DNA of 64,000 nt from Flavobacterium sp. CG_23.5 (GCF_017875765.1 NZ_JAGGNA010000001.1:2817001-2881000); one strand, 5' to 3'. Shown: positions 51,679-60,323, numbered from the stretch's first letter. Numbers and translations are program-made. The notes: generated by a model not told the origin, from the sequence alone.

Positions 51679-54453
51679 CGTACAAAATTATAGATTTCTA
51701 TTTATAATTGTGTCCGATTATTTAAGGGGCTGAAACACTATAACGGTGATTTTTTTTCGGCTTGTGCATTTTTCAGGAGATGGACTTGTTATGTCGACAG
51801 TGTAAGTTCCCAGAGTCTTAACAACAATTTGTTGAGTTGTTTCTCCAGTCGACCATAAATAGGACATATTTGGAAGTAAAGCGTCTAATGTTAAATCGCT
51901 TGATTTACATTTTGTCACTTCTTCATCCTTTACAATAGGAGAAGTATAGACTTTTATCTCCACAGGTTTTCGGTTAGCAGAAATACAGCCATTATTATTG
52001 GCTTCGGCATAATAAGTGGAGTTTGTTGTGATATTTGCAATTGTAAAACTTGTTCCAGTTCCTTCAATGGTTCCACCTATTGGTGTCAAATACCAATTGA
52101 TGATTCCTGCATCAGCAGTTGCTTGGATGGTTACCGGTCCTGAACCGCATCTTGATACGGGTGTATTGGTTGAAGTTATTGAAGGAGGAGCGTTAATTGT
52201 TGCAGTGACTGGTGTCCGACTGGAGCATCCCAAATCAACATAATAGGTTGTAGTTGTCGTTAAAATTGGCGTTGTGTAATTATTTGCAGTTGCAAGAGAA
52301 GTTCCTCCACTTGCATTTGCATACCAGTTAACAATCCCATCGGAAGCTGTGGCTGTAAGCGTCACGCTTCCTGAACCGCACCTTTGTGCGGGAGTTGTAC
52401 TCGTTATTTTAGGTATGGTGATGGTGGTACTTGCTGAAATATTAAGAATAGGATCTCCGGGCATCCCACCATACTCCACGATATAACCTTTAGATTGGTA
52501 ATTTCCTGTTGCATCTCCATTTAATTGAAGATCATTCCACGAACCGGGTTTTCCAGGAACTCCTGAAGCCTTAACATGAGCATAATGTTCAATGTTATTA
52601 CTATTATTAGGTTCGCCGGTATTCCAATTTGCATATGTTGGTGACGAACCATTTACTCCTCCATTCCAGAAAACAGTCCCGATTTCCGGACCAGTCATCC
52701 ATTTCCATACTCCTTGAGTTTGTATATCGCTTCCTCCAATCCAACCATTTCCGGACGCTTGTGCTCCGCAAAGTTGCGCTTCATCGGCAGCGGTAATTGT
52801 GGCTAAATAACCTTGGAAACCATAATAATTTTTTAGAGCGGCAGCGTTTTTTGCATTTGTCCAAGATATCCCCGGACTGGAAACATATTCGTAGTAATGT
52901 CCATTTGATGGTAAATAATTAGCCTGGTCAATGCTAATCGAAAAATTTCGTGTTCCAGATGGAGTGGCAGAAGAATTTTTAAATTCAACATCTTTTATGG
53001 CAGCGACAAAGTCCGCATAGGATACTTGAATATTAATTGGGCTGTATAATTTTAGCTTTGCTGTTGTAGGATCCCAACTCGAAGTAATGGTAGGGTGCAA
53101 TCCTGTAAGTGATAAAATATCTTGCCCGTTTACATAACCCGAAGAGATTTGAATGTAAATGGCATCAGTACTAGTGTCATCAGAATCAGTTATCGTTACG
53201 TCCGTCACGATTTTTAATGAGGTTCCAGAGCAATAAATTTGATTACCGCTAGCTGTAATTTTTGGGGCGGAATTACTGGTTGGAATTGTTATAGCGCTAC
53301 AGGAATCAGAATAACTAGCTGTGGCATCTTTGTATGATAACCAGTTCGTGTTGGAATAAGGCGTACTATCTACTAATATGCAGGTTAGGTTGGGGTTAGA
53401 GATTAAGTTAAAAGAGAGAGTATTAATATTTGTATTGTTTCCGTTTTTTAAATTAAGGCTGGTTAATTGATTATTAGTACAAGCAAAATTAGTCAACGAA
53501 GTGTTTTTTGAGACATCTAAACTAGTTATCTGATTATTATCACAATACAAAAGAATTAAAGAAATGTTTTTAGAAACATCTAAACTATTTAATTGATTGT
53601 TCCAACAAGTTAAAGCTGTTAAAGAAGTATTCTTTGTAATATCCAAAGCAGTTAATTGGTTTTTAGTACAATATAATTCCTTTAAATACGTATTTTTAGT
53701 AACATCTAAACTAGTTAGTTCATTAAAAGAACAAGCTAAATAAGTCAAAGACGTATTTTTAATAACATTCAAACTAGTTAATTGATTATTAGTACAAACT
53801 AAAGAAGTTAAAGAAATATTTTTAGTAACATCTAAACTGGTTAATTGATTTGAATTACAACCTAAATTAGTTAAAGCAGTATTTAGCGTAACATTAAAAC
53901 TGGTTAATTTATTATCATTACAATATAGAGTTGTCAAACCAGTATTTAGCGTAACATTAATGCTTGTAAATTTATTATTATTACAATCTAGATAAGTCAA
54001 AAAAGTATTTTTAGTGACGTCTAAACTGGTTAATTGATTATTCCAACAAGATAAATAGGTCAAAGAAGTGTTGTTCGTAATATCCAAACTAGTTAGCTGA
54101 TTATTAAAACAATTCAATTTACTTAATGCCAAAAAATCCTGAATTCCAGTTAAATTAGAAATATTTTTATTAGAAACATCTAAACTAGTAAGGATGCTAA
54201 TAGTAGCTGTAGTCACCTTTCCGTCAGGCGTGCCACTGTCAATTCCCATATCGATAAGTGCTTTTTCGAAATTCACATCTGGAATTACAGTATATTGAGC
54301 AAACCCGCAAAAACTAAAAAATAATAAAAGAATAAAATATATTTTTTTCATACAAAATCGATTTCTCAAAACGATTTTGTAAAAATAGTTAAGAAATATG
54401 CGAAATAAATGACGATGGTTAATTCTTTTTTGTAAAAAACTAAATGGTCAAGT

Positions 54454-54990
54454 TTATCGATTCCAATTTATTTTAGAAAATAAATCCCAAACGACAATGC
54501 CTGCGCTTACTGAAATGTTCAAAGAATGTTTGGTTCCTAATTGTGGAATTTCAATTGAACCATCACAAACAGCAACTGCTTCTTGAGATACTCCATACAC
54601 TTCGTTTCCAAAAACTAAGGCGTATTTTTTGTCTTTTTCGACTTTAAAATCTTGGAGAAAAACGGCACTTTCCACTTGTTCTATAGCAAGTGTCGTTACA
54701 TTTTCTTTTTTTAATTTTTCAATGACTTCAATTACATTGTCATTATGTTCCCATGAAACAGTTTCAGTGGCTCCAAGTGCTGTTTTATGGATTTCTTTGT
54801 TTGGTGGAGTAGCAGTAATACCACAGAGATATATTTTTTCTATCAAAAAGGCATCGGCTGTTCTAAAAACCGAGCCAATATTATGTAGACTTCTAATGTC
54901 ATCCAGCACTAAGATAATAGGTGTCTTTTTAGATTCTTTAAACGCCTCAATTGATTTTCTTTCCAATTCGCTGTTTTCAAGCTTTCTCAT
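54454..54990 (-). CDS. SpoU/TrmH-family RNA methyltransferase
   Basis: 178 aa from ATG 54990 (a longer frame to TTG 55014 would run into the upstream terminator). SPOUT motifs: ILVLDDIRSLHNIGSVFRTA (motif 1, N-x-G-x-x-x-R), ALVFGNEVYGVS (motif 2) and IEIPQLGTKHSLNISVSAGI (motif 3). Methylates 2'-O-ribose in tRNA or rRNA; the target cannot be told from sequence. Small, without an extra RNA-binding domain. Confidence 0.92.
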   Translation of the reverse strand: MRKLENSELERKSIEAFKESKKTPIILVLDDIRSLHNIGSVFRTADAFLIEKIYLCGITATPPNKEIHKTALGATETVSWEHNDNVIEVIEKLKKENVTTLAIEQVESAVFLQDFKVEKDKKYALVFGNEVYGVSQEAVAVCDGSIEIPQLGTKHSLNISVSAGIVVWDLFSKINWNR

Positions 54991-55012
54991 ATTTTTTTTG
55001 GGATTTGTGTCC

Positions 55013-55049
55013 AAAAAAAAGCTCCCGTCTTGGCGGGAGCTTTTTTTTT
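55013..55049 (-). terminator. Terminator of the DUF1573 gene
   Basis: GCTCCCG (55021-55027) pairs with CGGGAGC (55034-55040), extended by an A-run and T-run on either side. Strong in both directions. Confidence 0.85.
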
Positions 55050-55063
55050 ATTGTTTTTAAAAA

Positions 55064-55522
55064 TTAGCTTTTCGGTGCATCATCTCCTAAAACGGTCCCT
55101 TTAATGGTAAGTGTTTTATTTGCTTGCCCAGTCGCATTTGAGGTTACTGTCACTGTTTTAGTGAATGGCCCTACTCTGTCAGTTGCATATTTCACACCAA
55201 TAACACCTTTTGCGCCAGGAGCAATCGGTTCTTTTGGCGTTGTCGGAACTGTACATCCACATGAACCTTGAGTATTAGTGATGATTAATGGTTTGTTTCC
55301 GTTATTAGTAAAAACAAATTCACGTTTCCCGTCAGCATTATGTGCTACTGTACCATAATCGATAGTTTCAGTTACAAAAACCATTCCTGCTCCGTCAACT
55401 TTTGGAGTGGAAACCTTAGTTGTTTTAACTTTCATCTTCTTAGAAACTTTTGATGTCTCTTGCGCGTTAGAAGCTGTAACTCCTAATACTAGTAATAATG
55501 CTAGTGTAACTATTTTTTTCAT
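55064..55522 (-). CDS. DUF1573 exported protein
   Basis: 152 aa. Sec signal peptide KIVTLALLLVLGVTASNAQ, then a Lys/Thr-rich stretch and the DUF1573 fold: IDYGTVAHNADGKREFVFTN, GNKPLIITNTQGSCGCTVP and IAPGAKGVIGVKYAT. The paired Cys in GSCGC are characteristic. A periplasmic Ig-like domain of unknown function, abundant in Bacteroidota. Expressed from a -7 element at 55548-55555. Confidence 0.93.
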   Translation of the reverse strand: MKKIVTLALLLVLGVTASNAQETSKVSKKMKVKTTKVSTPKVDGAGMVFVTETIDYGTVAHNADGKREFVFTNNGNKPLIITNTQGSCGCTVPTTPKEPIAPGAKGVIGVKYATDRVGPFTKTVTVTSNATGQANKTLTIKGTVLGDDAPKS

Positions 55523-55547
55523 TTTCTTTATTTTTTAATTAGTTAAA

Positions 55548-55555
55548 CAAATTTA
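55548..55555 (-). promoter_or_regulatory. -7 element of the DUF1573 gene
   Basis: The - strand reads TAAATTTG, a perfect TAnnTTTG, 25 bp before the ATG. A TTGG lies 15 bp further upstream, a spacer shorter than usual. Confidence 0.6.
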
Positions 55556-55683
55556 AAGAAAAAATCATGCCAATGACTTAATTTTTGCTTAAAAATATTT
55601 AATTTTTTTGGAGTCTTAATAATTGGCTTTAAATATATAAATTCGCTGATAGATTTTTTTTCATTTTTTAAATATAAAATAAG

Positions 55684-58290
55684 TTGGCATCTAAAGATAA
55701 ACCGGTTAAAGAAACGCCATTAATGAAGCAATACAACGAGATCAAAAGGAAATATCCTGATGCGTGTTTGTTGTTTCGAGTAGGAGATTTTTATGAGACT
55801 TTTGGGGAAGATGCGGTACGCGCGTCTAAGATTCTTGGTATAACCTTAACAAAGCGCGGCGCAGGTTCTGAAACGGAAACAGCTTTGGCAGGATTTCCGC
55901 ATCATTCTATAAATACATATTTGCCAAAATTAGTCAAAGCAGGACTCCGTGTAGCAATTTGTGATCAGCTCGAAGATCCAAAAATGACTAAAACCATTGT
56001 GAAACGTGGCGTGACCGAACTGGTAACTCCAGGAGTTTCCATGAATGATGAGGTTTTGCAGTCAAAAACAAATAATTTTTTGGCATCCATTTTTTTTGCC
56101 AATAAATCTATTGGAATTTCCTTTTTGGATGTGTCCACGGGTGAATTTCTTACTGCCCAAGGAAATGCAGAATATATCGATAAACTCTTGCAGAATTTTA
56201 ATCCAAGTGAGGTTCTGATTCCAAAAAACAACAAAAATGATTTCCGCGAAATTTTTGGGGAGGATTATCATAGTTTTTATCTGGAAGATTGGATTTATAA
56301 GGAAGATTATGCTTTTGAAATCTTAACTAAACATTTTCAAACGGTATCTCTAAAAGGTTTTGGAATCGAAGAATTGAAAGAAGGAATTATTGCTTCGGGT
56401 GCTATTTTGTATTATTTGTCCGAAACACAACACAATAGAGTACAACATATCACTGCTATTCAACGTATTGCTGAAGATGCTTATGTCTGGATGGACCGAT
56501 TCACCATTCGCAATCTTGAATTGTATCATAGTTATAATCCAAATGCGGTTACCCTGCTCGATGTTATTGATAAAACGCTTTCGCCAATGGGCGGTCGTCT
56601 GTTAAAACGATGGTTGGCTTTGCCTTTGAAAGACAGTCATAAAATACGAAGTCGTCATCAGGTGGTTTCTTATTTAAAAGAAAATCAGGACGTTTTAAAA
56701 AATATTCAGCAGCAAATCAAGCAGATTTCAGATTTGGAGCGCTTGATTTCCAAAATTGCTGCTGGGAAAGTATCGCCACGCGAAGTCGTCTATTTAAAAG
56801 AATCGTTGGATGCTATTATTCCTATAAAGACTTTGGCGTTGCAAAGTCCGCAAGAGGCCGTAAAAGTAATAGGTGACAGTTTTCACAGTTGTGATTTATT
56901 ACGCGAAAAAATAAAAACGACACTGAATCAAGATGCTCCGGTGGCTGTTGCCAAAGGAAATGCAATTGCGAAAGGAATTAGTGCCGAATTAGACGATTTG
57001 AGAGCGATATCAACCTCTGGAAAAGAATTCTTAGAAGGAATCGAAAAACGAGAATCACAATTAACCGGAATCTCTTCTTTGAAAATTTCTTTTAATAATG
57101 TTTTCGGATATTATATCGAAGTCAGGAATTTACACAAAGATAAAGTTCCCGCGGAATGGATTCGAAAACAAACCTTGGTCAATGCAGAACGTTATATCAC
57201 CGAAGAATTAAAAGAATACGAAACCAAGATTCTTGGTGCCGAAGAGAAAATCCATAAAATTGAAGTAGAGTTATTCGAACAATTAGTCGCTTGGATCGCT
57301 ACATACATAAAACCGGTGCAAATGAATGCCAATTTAGTTGCACAACTGGATTGTTTGTGTTCTTTCACCCAATTGGCAATCGAAAATAAATATGTTTGTC
57401 CGGAATTAGACGAATCATTCGAACTTGAAATCAAAAACGGAAGACATCCCGTTATCGAGAAACAATTGCCTGTTGGAATGCCATATATCGCCAATGATGT
57501 TTTCTTAGATAGAGAAACGCAGCAATTGATAATGATTACGGGTCCCAATATGTCTGGTAAGTCGGCTATTTTGCGTCAAACTGCTTTGATTGTACTTTTG
57601 GCTCAGATGGGAAGCTTTGTTCCCGCGGATAGCTTGAGAATGGGAATTATCGATAAAATATTCACCAGAGTAGGAGCCAGCGATAATATTTCTATGGGCG
57701 AATCCACTTTTATGGTCGAAATGAACGAAACAGCTTCCATCTTGAATAATATTTCAGACAGAAGTTTGGTGCTATTAGATGAAATAGGCAGGGGAACCAG
57801 TACTTATGATGGGATTTCCATTGCCTGGGCGATTGCGGAGTTCTTGCATGAGCATCCTTCAAAGCCAAAAACCTTATTCGCGACACATTACCATGAGTTA
57901 AATGAAATGAGTGAGTCGTTGCCGAGAATCCAAAATTATAATGTTTCTGTCAAAGAATTAAAAGATACGGTTCTTTTTATTCGAAAATTGGTAAAAGGAG
58001 GTAGTGCGCATAGTTTTGGAATACATGTTGCGAAAATGGCCGGTATGCCACAGATAGTGATTTTGAAGGCTCAAAAACTATTAAAAAAGCTGGAGAAGAA
58101 TCATTCAAGCGATGCCTTAAACGGAATTAAATCAGCAAAGGACGAAATGCAAATGAGTTTCTTTAATCTGGACGATCCTTTATTGGAAGAAATCAAAGAA
58201 GAGATTTTAAATTTGGATATAAATACGATAACTCCCATGGAAGCATTGATGAAACTCAATGAAATTAAAAGAATGTTGACTCGAAAATAA
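55684..58290 (+). CDS. mutS: DNA mismatch repair protein MutS (TTG start)
   Basis: 868 aa. The frame opens with TTG (55684, ASKDKPVKETPLMKQYNEIK); the first ATG is 13 codons in and would cut into the conserved start, so TTG is preferred. Mismatch-binding FRVGDFYETFGEDA (F-x-E), Walker A ITGPNMSGKSA, Walker B VLLDEIGRGTST and the C-terminal helix-turn-helix are all present. It recognises mismatches and recruits MutL. It stands alone in front of the tRNA genes. Confidence 0.96.
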   Translation: MASKDKPVKETPLMKQYNEIKRKYPDACLLFRVGDFYETFGEDAVRASKILGITLTKRGAGSETETALAGFPHHSINTYLPKLVKAGLRVAICDQLEDPKMTKTIVKRGVTELVTPGVSMNDEVLQSKTNNFLASIFFANKSIGISFLDVSTGEFLTAQGNAEYIDKLLQNFNPSEVLIPKNNKNDFREIFGEDYHSFYLEDWIYKEDYAFEILTKHFQTVSLKGFGIEELKEGIIASGAILYYLSETQHNRVQHITAIQRIAEDAYVWMDRFTIRNLELYHSYNPNAVTLLDVIDKTLSPMGGRLLKRWLALPLKDSHKIRSRHQVVSYLKENQDVLKNIQQQIKQISDLERLISKIAAGKVSPREVVYLKESLDAIIPIKTLALQSPQEAVKVIGDSFHSCDLLREKIKTTLNQDAPVAVAKGNAIAKGISAELDDLRAISTSGKEFLEGIEKRESQLTGISSLKISFNNVFGYYIEVRNLHKDKVPAEWIRKQTLVNAERYITEELKEYETKILGAEEKIHKIEVELFEQLVAWIATYIKPVQMNANLVAQLDCLCSFTQLAIENKYVCPELDESFELEIKNGRHPVIEKQLPVGMPYIANDVFLDRETQQLIMITGPNMSGKSAILRQTALIVLLAQMGSFVPADSLRMGIIDKIFTRVGASDNISMGESTFMVEMNETASILNNISDRSLVLLDEIGRGTSTYDGISIAWAIAEFLHEHPSKPKTLFATHYHELNEMSESLPRIQNYNVSVKELKDTVLFIRKLVKGGSAHSFGIHVAKMAGMPQIVILKAQKLLKKLEKNHSSDALNGIKSAKDEMQMSFFNLDDPLLEEIKEEILNLDINTITPMEALMKLNEIKRMLTRK

Positions 58291-58359
58291 TTTCTTTCGT
58301 TTTAAAGTTTACGTTATCAGAATGTTACCTTTAATCTGTGAATTTTTTGTAAAAAAGGC

Positions 58360-58389
58360 TTGTGTAATTCAATAAATGTCCTAAATTTG
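58360..58389 (+). promoter_or_regulatory. Promoter of the tRNA-Gly/tRNA-Leu operon
   Basis: TTG (58360-58362), a 19-bp spacer and TAAATTTG (58382-58389) form a perfect Bacteroidota promoter. The first tRNA begins 50 bp downstream. Confidence 0.8.
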
Positions 58390-58439
58390 CATCCGCAATA
58401 CAGAACAAGTATCGCGGTTCGCCAAGGCGAATTGAAAAT

Positions 58440-58515
58440 GCGAAAATAGCTCAGTTGGTAGAGCGCGACCTTGCCAAGGTCGAGGTCGCGGGTTCGAGCC
58501 CCGTTTTTCGCTCCA
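58440..58515 (+). tRNA. tRNA-Gly (GCC)
   Basis: Acceptor GCGAAAA pairs with TTTTCGC (58505-58511), discriminator T and encoded CCA. D-arm GCTC-AGTTGGTA-GAGC, anticodon loop TTGCCAA (anticodon GCC), T-arm GCGGG-TTCGAGC-CCCGT. All arms pair. Confidence 0.97.
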
Positions 58516-58526
58516 CACCACATAAT

Positions 58527-58612
58527 GCTCGGATGGTGAAATTGGTAGACACGCTGGACTTAAAATCCAGTGAACAGCAATGTTCGTGCGGGTTCAAGTC
58601 CCGCTCTGAGTA
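58527..58612 (+). tRNA. tRNA-Leu (UAA)
   Basis: Class II tRNA. Acceptor GCTCGGA pairs with TCTGAGT (58605-58611), discriminator A at 58612. Anticodon arm CTGGA-CTTAAAA-TCCAG gives anticodon UAA, and a long variable arm (GAACAGCAATGTTC) is present. No CCA is encoded (CTA follows). Its 3' end is repeated twice downstream. Confidence 0.96.
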
Positions 58613-58619
58613 CTAAAAA

Positions 58620-58649
58620 AGCTTCAAACTACGTTTGGAGCTTTTTTTA
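58620..58649 (+). terminator. tRNA operon terminator, unit 1
   Basis: AGCTTCAAAC (58620-58629) pairs with GTTTGGAGCT (58633-58642) with one T-G pair and is followed by a T-run. The same hairpin occurs again at 58998 and 59376. Confidence 0.8.
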
Positions 58650-58663
58650 TAAAACAATTTTAA

Positions 58664-58945
58664 ATGTATTTCATATATATAATTTATTCTAAAAAATTAG
58701 ATAGGTATTACATTGGAACAACAGATAAAGTTGAAGTAAGGTTACATGAGCATAATTCGAGGTTTTATAGTGATTCGTATACTGCCAAAGGAATTCCTTG
58801 GGTATTGAATTTAAGTTTTGAATGTGAATCAAGTGAAAATGCCTATAAATTAGAGAAGTTTTTAAAAAGAATGAAGTCTAGGGTTTTTTTGGAAAAAGTA
58901 ATAATTGATCCGGATATTTTGTTAGATATTCAAAATAAATTATAA
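58664..58945 (+). CDS. GIY-YIG nuclease-domain protein, copy 1
   Basis: 93 aa single GIY-YIG domain: MYFIYIIYSKKLDRYYIGTT (the YxxYI...YYIG motif), VRLHEHNSRF (Arg of the active site), and ENAYKLEKFLKRMKSR with the usual Glu and Lys. It belongs to the small YhbQ/UPF0213-like group. Placed between the tRNA-Leu terminator and a partial tRNA-Leu copy. Copy 2 at 59042 differs at a handful of residues. A role as a site-specific or homing nuclease for its tRNA context is inferred. Confidence 0.92.
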   Translation: MYFIYIIYSKKLDRYYIGTTDKVEVRLHEHNSRFYSDSYTAKGIPWVLNLSFECESSENAYKLEKFLKRMKSRVFLEKVIIDPDILLDIQNKL

Positions 58946-58993
58946 TGTTTACAGGGGTTCAACTCCGAAGCTTCGGAGCCGCTCTGAGTACTA
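58946..58993. repeat. tRNA-Leu 3' fragment with inserted palindrome, copy 1
   Basis: Carries AGGGGTTCAA (T-arm) and CCGCTCTGAGTACTA (acceptor end and flank) of tRNA-Leu. Between them lies the 16-bp perfect palindrome CTCCGAAGCTTCGGAG (58963-58978) replacing part of the T-stem. The same block recurs at 59324-59371. Confidence 0.85.
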
Positions 58994-58997
58994 GAAA

Positions 58998-59027
58998 AGC
59001 TTCAAACTACGTTTGGAGCTTTTTTTA
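58998..59027 (+). terminator. Repeated terminator, unit 2
   Basis: Same stem as 58620-58649 (AGCTTCAAAC/GTTTGGAGCT) with a T-run, after the first tRNA-Leu fragment and before the second GIY-YIG gene. Confidence 0.75.
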
Positions 59028-59041
59028 TAAAACAATTTTAA

Positions 59042-59323
59042 ATGTATTTCATATATATAATTTATTCTAAAAAATTAGATAGGTATTACATTGGAACAAC
59101 AGATAAAGTTGAAGTAAGATTGCTTGAGCATAATTCGGGGTTTTATAATGATTCATATACCGTAAAAGGGATTCCTTGGGAATTGAATTTAAGTTTTGAA
59201 TGCGAATCAAGTGAGAAGGCTTATAGATTAGAGAAATTTTTAAAAAGAATGAAGTCTAGAGTTTTTTTAGAGAAAGTGATCGTTGATCCGGATATTTTGT
59301 TAGATATTCAAAATAAATTATAA
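59042..59323 (+). CDS. GIY-YIG nuclease-domain protein, copy 2
   Basis: 93 aa, near-identical to copy 1 (differences such as VRLLEHNSGFYND and SEKAYRLEKF). All active-site positions kept. The flanking DNA, including the start region TTTTAAATG, is also shared, so the whole unit was duplicated. The sequence differences are mostly conservative or synonymous, which suggests both copies have been kept under selection. Confidence 0.92.
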   Translation: MYFIYIIYSKKLDRYYIGTTDKVEVRLLEHNSGFYNDSYTVKGIPWELNLSFECESSEKAYRLEKFLKRMKSRVFLEKVIVDPDILLDIQNKL

Positions 59324-59371
59324 TGTTTATAGGGGTTCAACTCCGAAGCTTCGGAGCCGCTCTGAGTACTA
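59324..59371. repeat. tRNA-Leu 3' fragment with inserted palindrome, copy 2
   Basis: Same make-up as 58946-58993, with the 16-bp palindrome at 59341-59356 and CCGCTCTGAGTACTA at 59357-59371. It is followed by a third terminator but no third GIY-YIG gene. Confidence 0.85.
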
Positions 59372-59375
59372 GAAA

Positions 59376-59405
59376 AGCTTCAAACTACGTTTGGAGCTTT
59401 TTTTA
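59376..59405 (+). terminator. Repeated terminator, unit 3
   Basis: Third copy of the AGCTTCAAAC/GTTTGGAGCT hairpin with a T-run. It closes the array. 59406-59533 has no further feature. Confidence 0.75.
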
Positions 59406-59533
59406 TTTTATAGTAATTCCATTTAGATTTTATAGTTCTTAATAAAATGCGGCCTGTGTCGTTTTTTTGATGTGGTTTGGAAACAATTGTTGTCATTTAG
59501 AATTTGATGGCGTAATTCATTTTAAATAAGCCT

Positions 59534-59881
59534 ATGGGAGCCTTTGTAATTAGTAAAAGATTTAATGACGAGTATAAATTTGTTTTTACTTCCAGAAAGG
59601 GAAAGATTATTTTTACTAGTTTGAGTTACGAACTTAAGTTTGAGTGTGAGGAAGATATTGAGAAGTTAAAAGAGAATGTCGACTCAGCAGATTTTTTAAA
59701 GTTTAAATCTTCCAATGGCAAGTATTATTTTAAATTGATGCTTAAGGGATGTCATCTTGCTATCAGTAGAAAATATACCACTTCATTGAGGCTTCAAAAA
59801 GGAATAGATGAAATTGTTCGCTATGGATCAATAGCCGAAATTTTAGATTTTTCGGTAAATGATTTTATTTTCGATGATTAG
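59534..59881 (+). CDS. YegP-family (DUF1508) protein
   Basis: 115 aa in two similar halves: GAFVISKRFNDEYKFVFTS... then FLKFKSSNGKYYFKLMLKG, each with the F-x(2)-S/K...(E/K)Y-x-F pattern of DUF1508 repeats and followed by a helix with GIDEIVRYG. Small cytosolic proteins of unknown role that often occur in tandem form. It is close to the GIY-YIG array but has its own terminator. Confidence 0.7.
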   Translation: MGAFVISKRFNDEYKFVFTSRKGKIIFTSLSYELKFECEEDIEKLKENVDSADFLKFKSSNGKYYFKLMLKGCHLAISRKYTTSLRLQKGIDEIVRYGSIAEILDFSVNDFIFDD

Positions 59882-59907
59882 GCTTACTTCCGAAGTGATG
59901 TATTAAT

Positions 59908-59949
59908 AAAAAAGAGAGCAATGGGATTTTTACCATTGCTCTCTTTTTT
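59908..59949 (+). terminator. Terminator of the YegP-family gene
   Basis: AAAAGAGAGCAATGG pairs with CCATTGCTCTCTTTT across an 8-nt loop; a strong, bidirectional hairpin. Confidence 0.85.
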
Positions 59950-59992
59950 CTATCTATATGGCGCTTTAAAAACGTCAGTATAAATAATTAAA

Positions 59993-60020
59993 AAAGCCAT
60001 CTCGCTAGGCGGATGGCTTT
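59993..60020 (-). terminator. Terminator of the Ala-rich lipoprotein gene
   Basis: AAAGCCATC (59993-60001) pairs with GATGGCTTT (60012-60020); on the - strand a T-run follows. Confidence 0.8.
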
Positions 60021-60044
60021 AAAATTTTTAGAATTGAATTCTAA

Positions 60045-60287
60045 TTATTTTTTTGCAGCTTCAGTAGCAGTTGCAGCAGCTTTAGTAGCAGTTGCAGCAG
60101 CATCAGTAGCAACAGTTGAAGCAGAATCAACTACAGCAGCAGCAGAATCAACTACAGCAGCAGCAGAGTCAACAACAACAGCAGCAGAATCAACTACAGC
60201 AGCGTCAGAAGCAGGAGCTTCAGCTTTTTTACATGATACAACAGTTAAAACAGCAACAACAGCTAAACTTAAAAATACTTTTTTCAT
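60045..60287 (-). CDS. Small Ala/Val-rich repeat lipoprotein
   Basis: 80 aa. Lipoprotein signal VFLSLAVVAVLTVVSC (Cys19), then a low-complexity tract with repeats of DSAAAVVDSAA and a final (T/A)ATKAAATATEAAKK. It resembles small entericidin- or LEA-like lipoproteins by composition only. Single gene with its own promoter (60324-60331) and terminator. The + strand open frames over this tract are shadows of the repeats. Confidence 0.75.
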   Translation of the reverse strand: MKKVFLSLAVVAVLTVVSCKKAEAPASDAAVVDSAAVVVDSAAAVVDSAAAVVDSASTVATDAAATATKAAATATEAAKK

Positions 60288-60323
60288 CTTACTTTATTAT
60301 AAAAGGTTAATTATTAATTCGGG

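Larger units (their letters stand above)
50181..51737 (-). mobile_element. IS3-family insertion sequence, copy 2
   Basis: 1557 bp, same length as copy 1 and with the same ends (TGGTTTAGCCCCC here on the left, GGGGCTGAAACA on the right of the + strand). Target duplication CTAT at 50177-50180 and 51738-51741. Transposase proteins are identical to copy 1, so one or both insertions are recent. Opposite orientation to copy 1, 25 kb away. Confidence 0.95.
49707..54351 (-). pseudogene. Large T9SS type B surface protein (LRR, C-type lectin, Ig-like) split by IS
   Basis: 5' part 51738-54351 (start ATG 54351, signal peptide KIYFILLLFFSFCGFAQ); 3' part 49707-50180. An IS3-family copy lies between, with target duplication CTAT. 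Without the IS the frame joins in phase (...KKITVIEHDIPAI...), giving about 1,027 aa. Order: signal, about twelve 21-residue leucine-rich-like repeats (LTSLDVTKNTSL, LxCxNNQ), a cadherin-like region, a C-type lectin (GHYYEYV... WNDLQL), Ig-like segments and a T9SS type B sorting domain (FTPNNDTYNDVWEVKGL). Now broken; the 5' part makes a product without a sorting signal. Confidence 0.93.

Noticed and set aside
53400..54180. Regularly spaced near-identical units that could look like a CRISPR array
   Set aside because: The units are 63 bp, are in frame and encode 21-residue leucine-rich-like repeats; there are no constant repeats with variable spacers and no cas genes.
58317..58523. Open frame across tRNA-Gly on the - strand
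   Set aside because: Overlaps a well-folded tRNA gene and its promoter; such frames over tRNA genes are common annotation errors.
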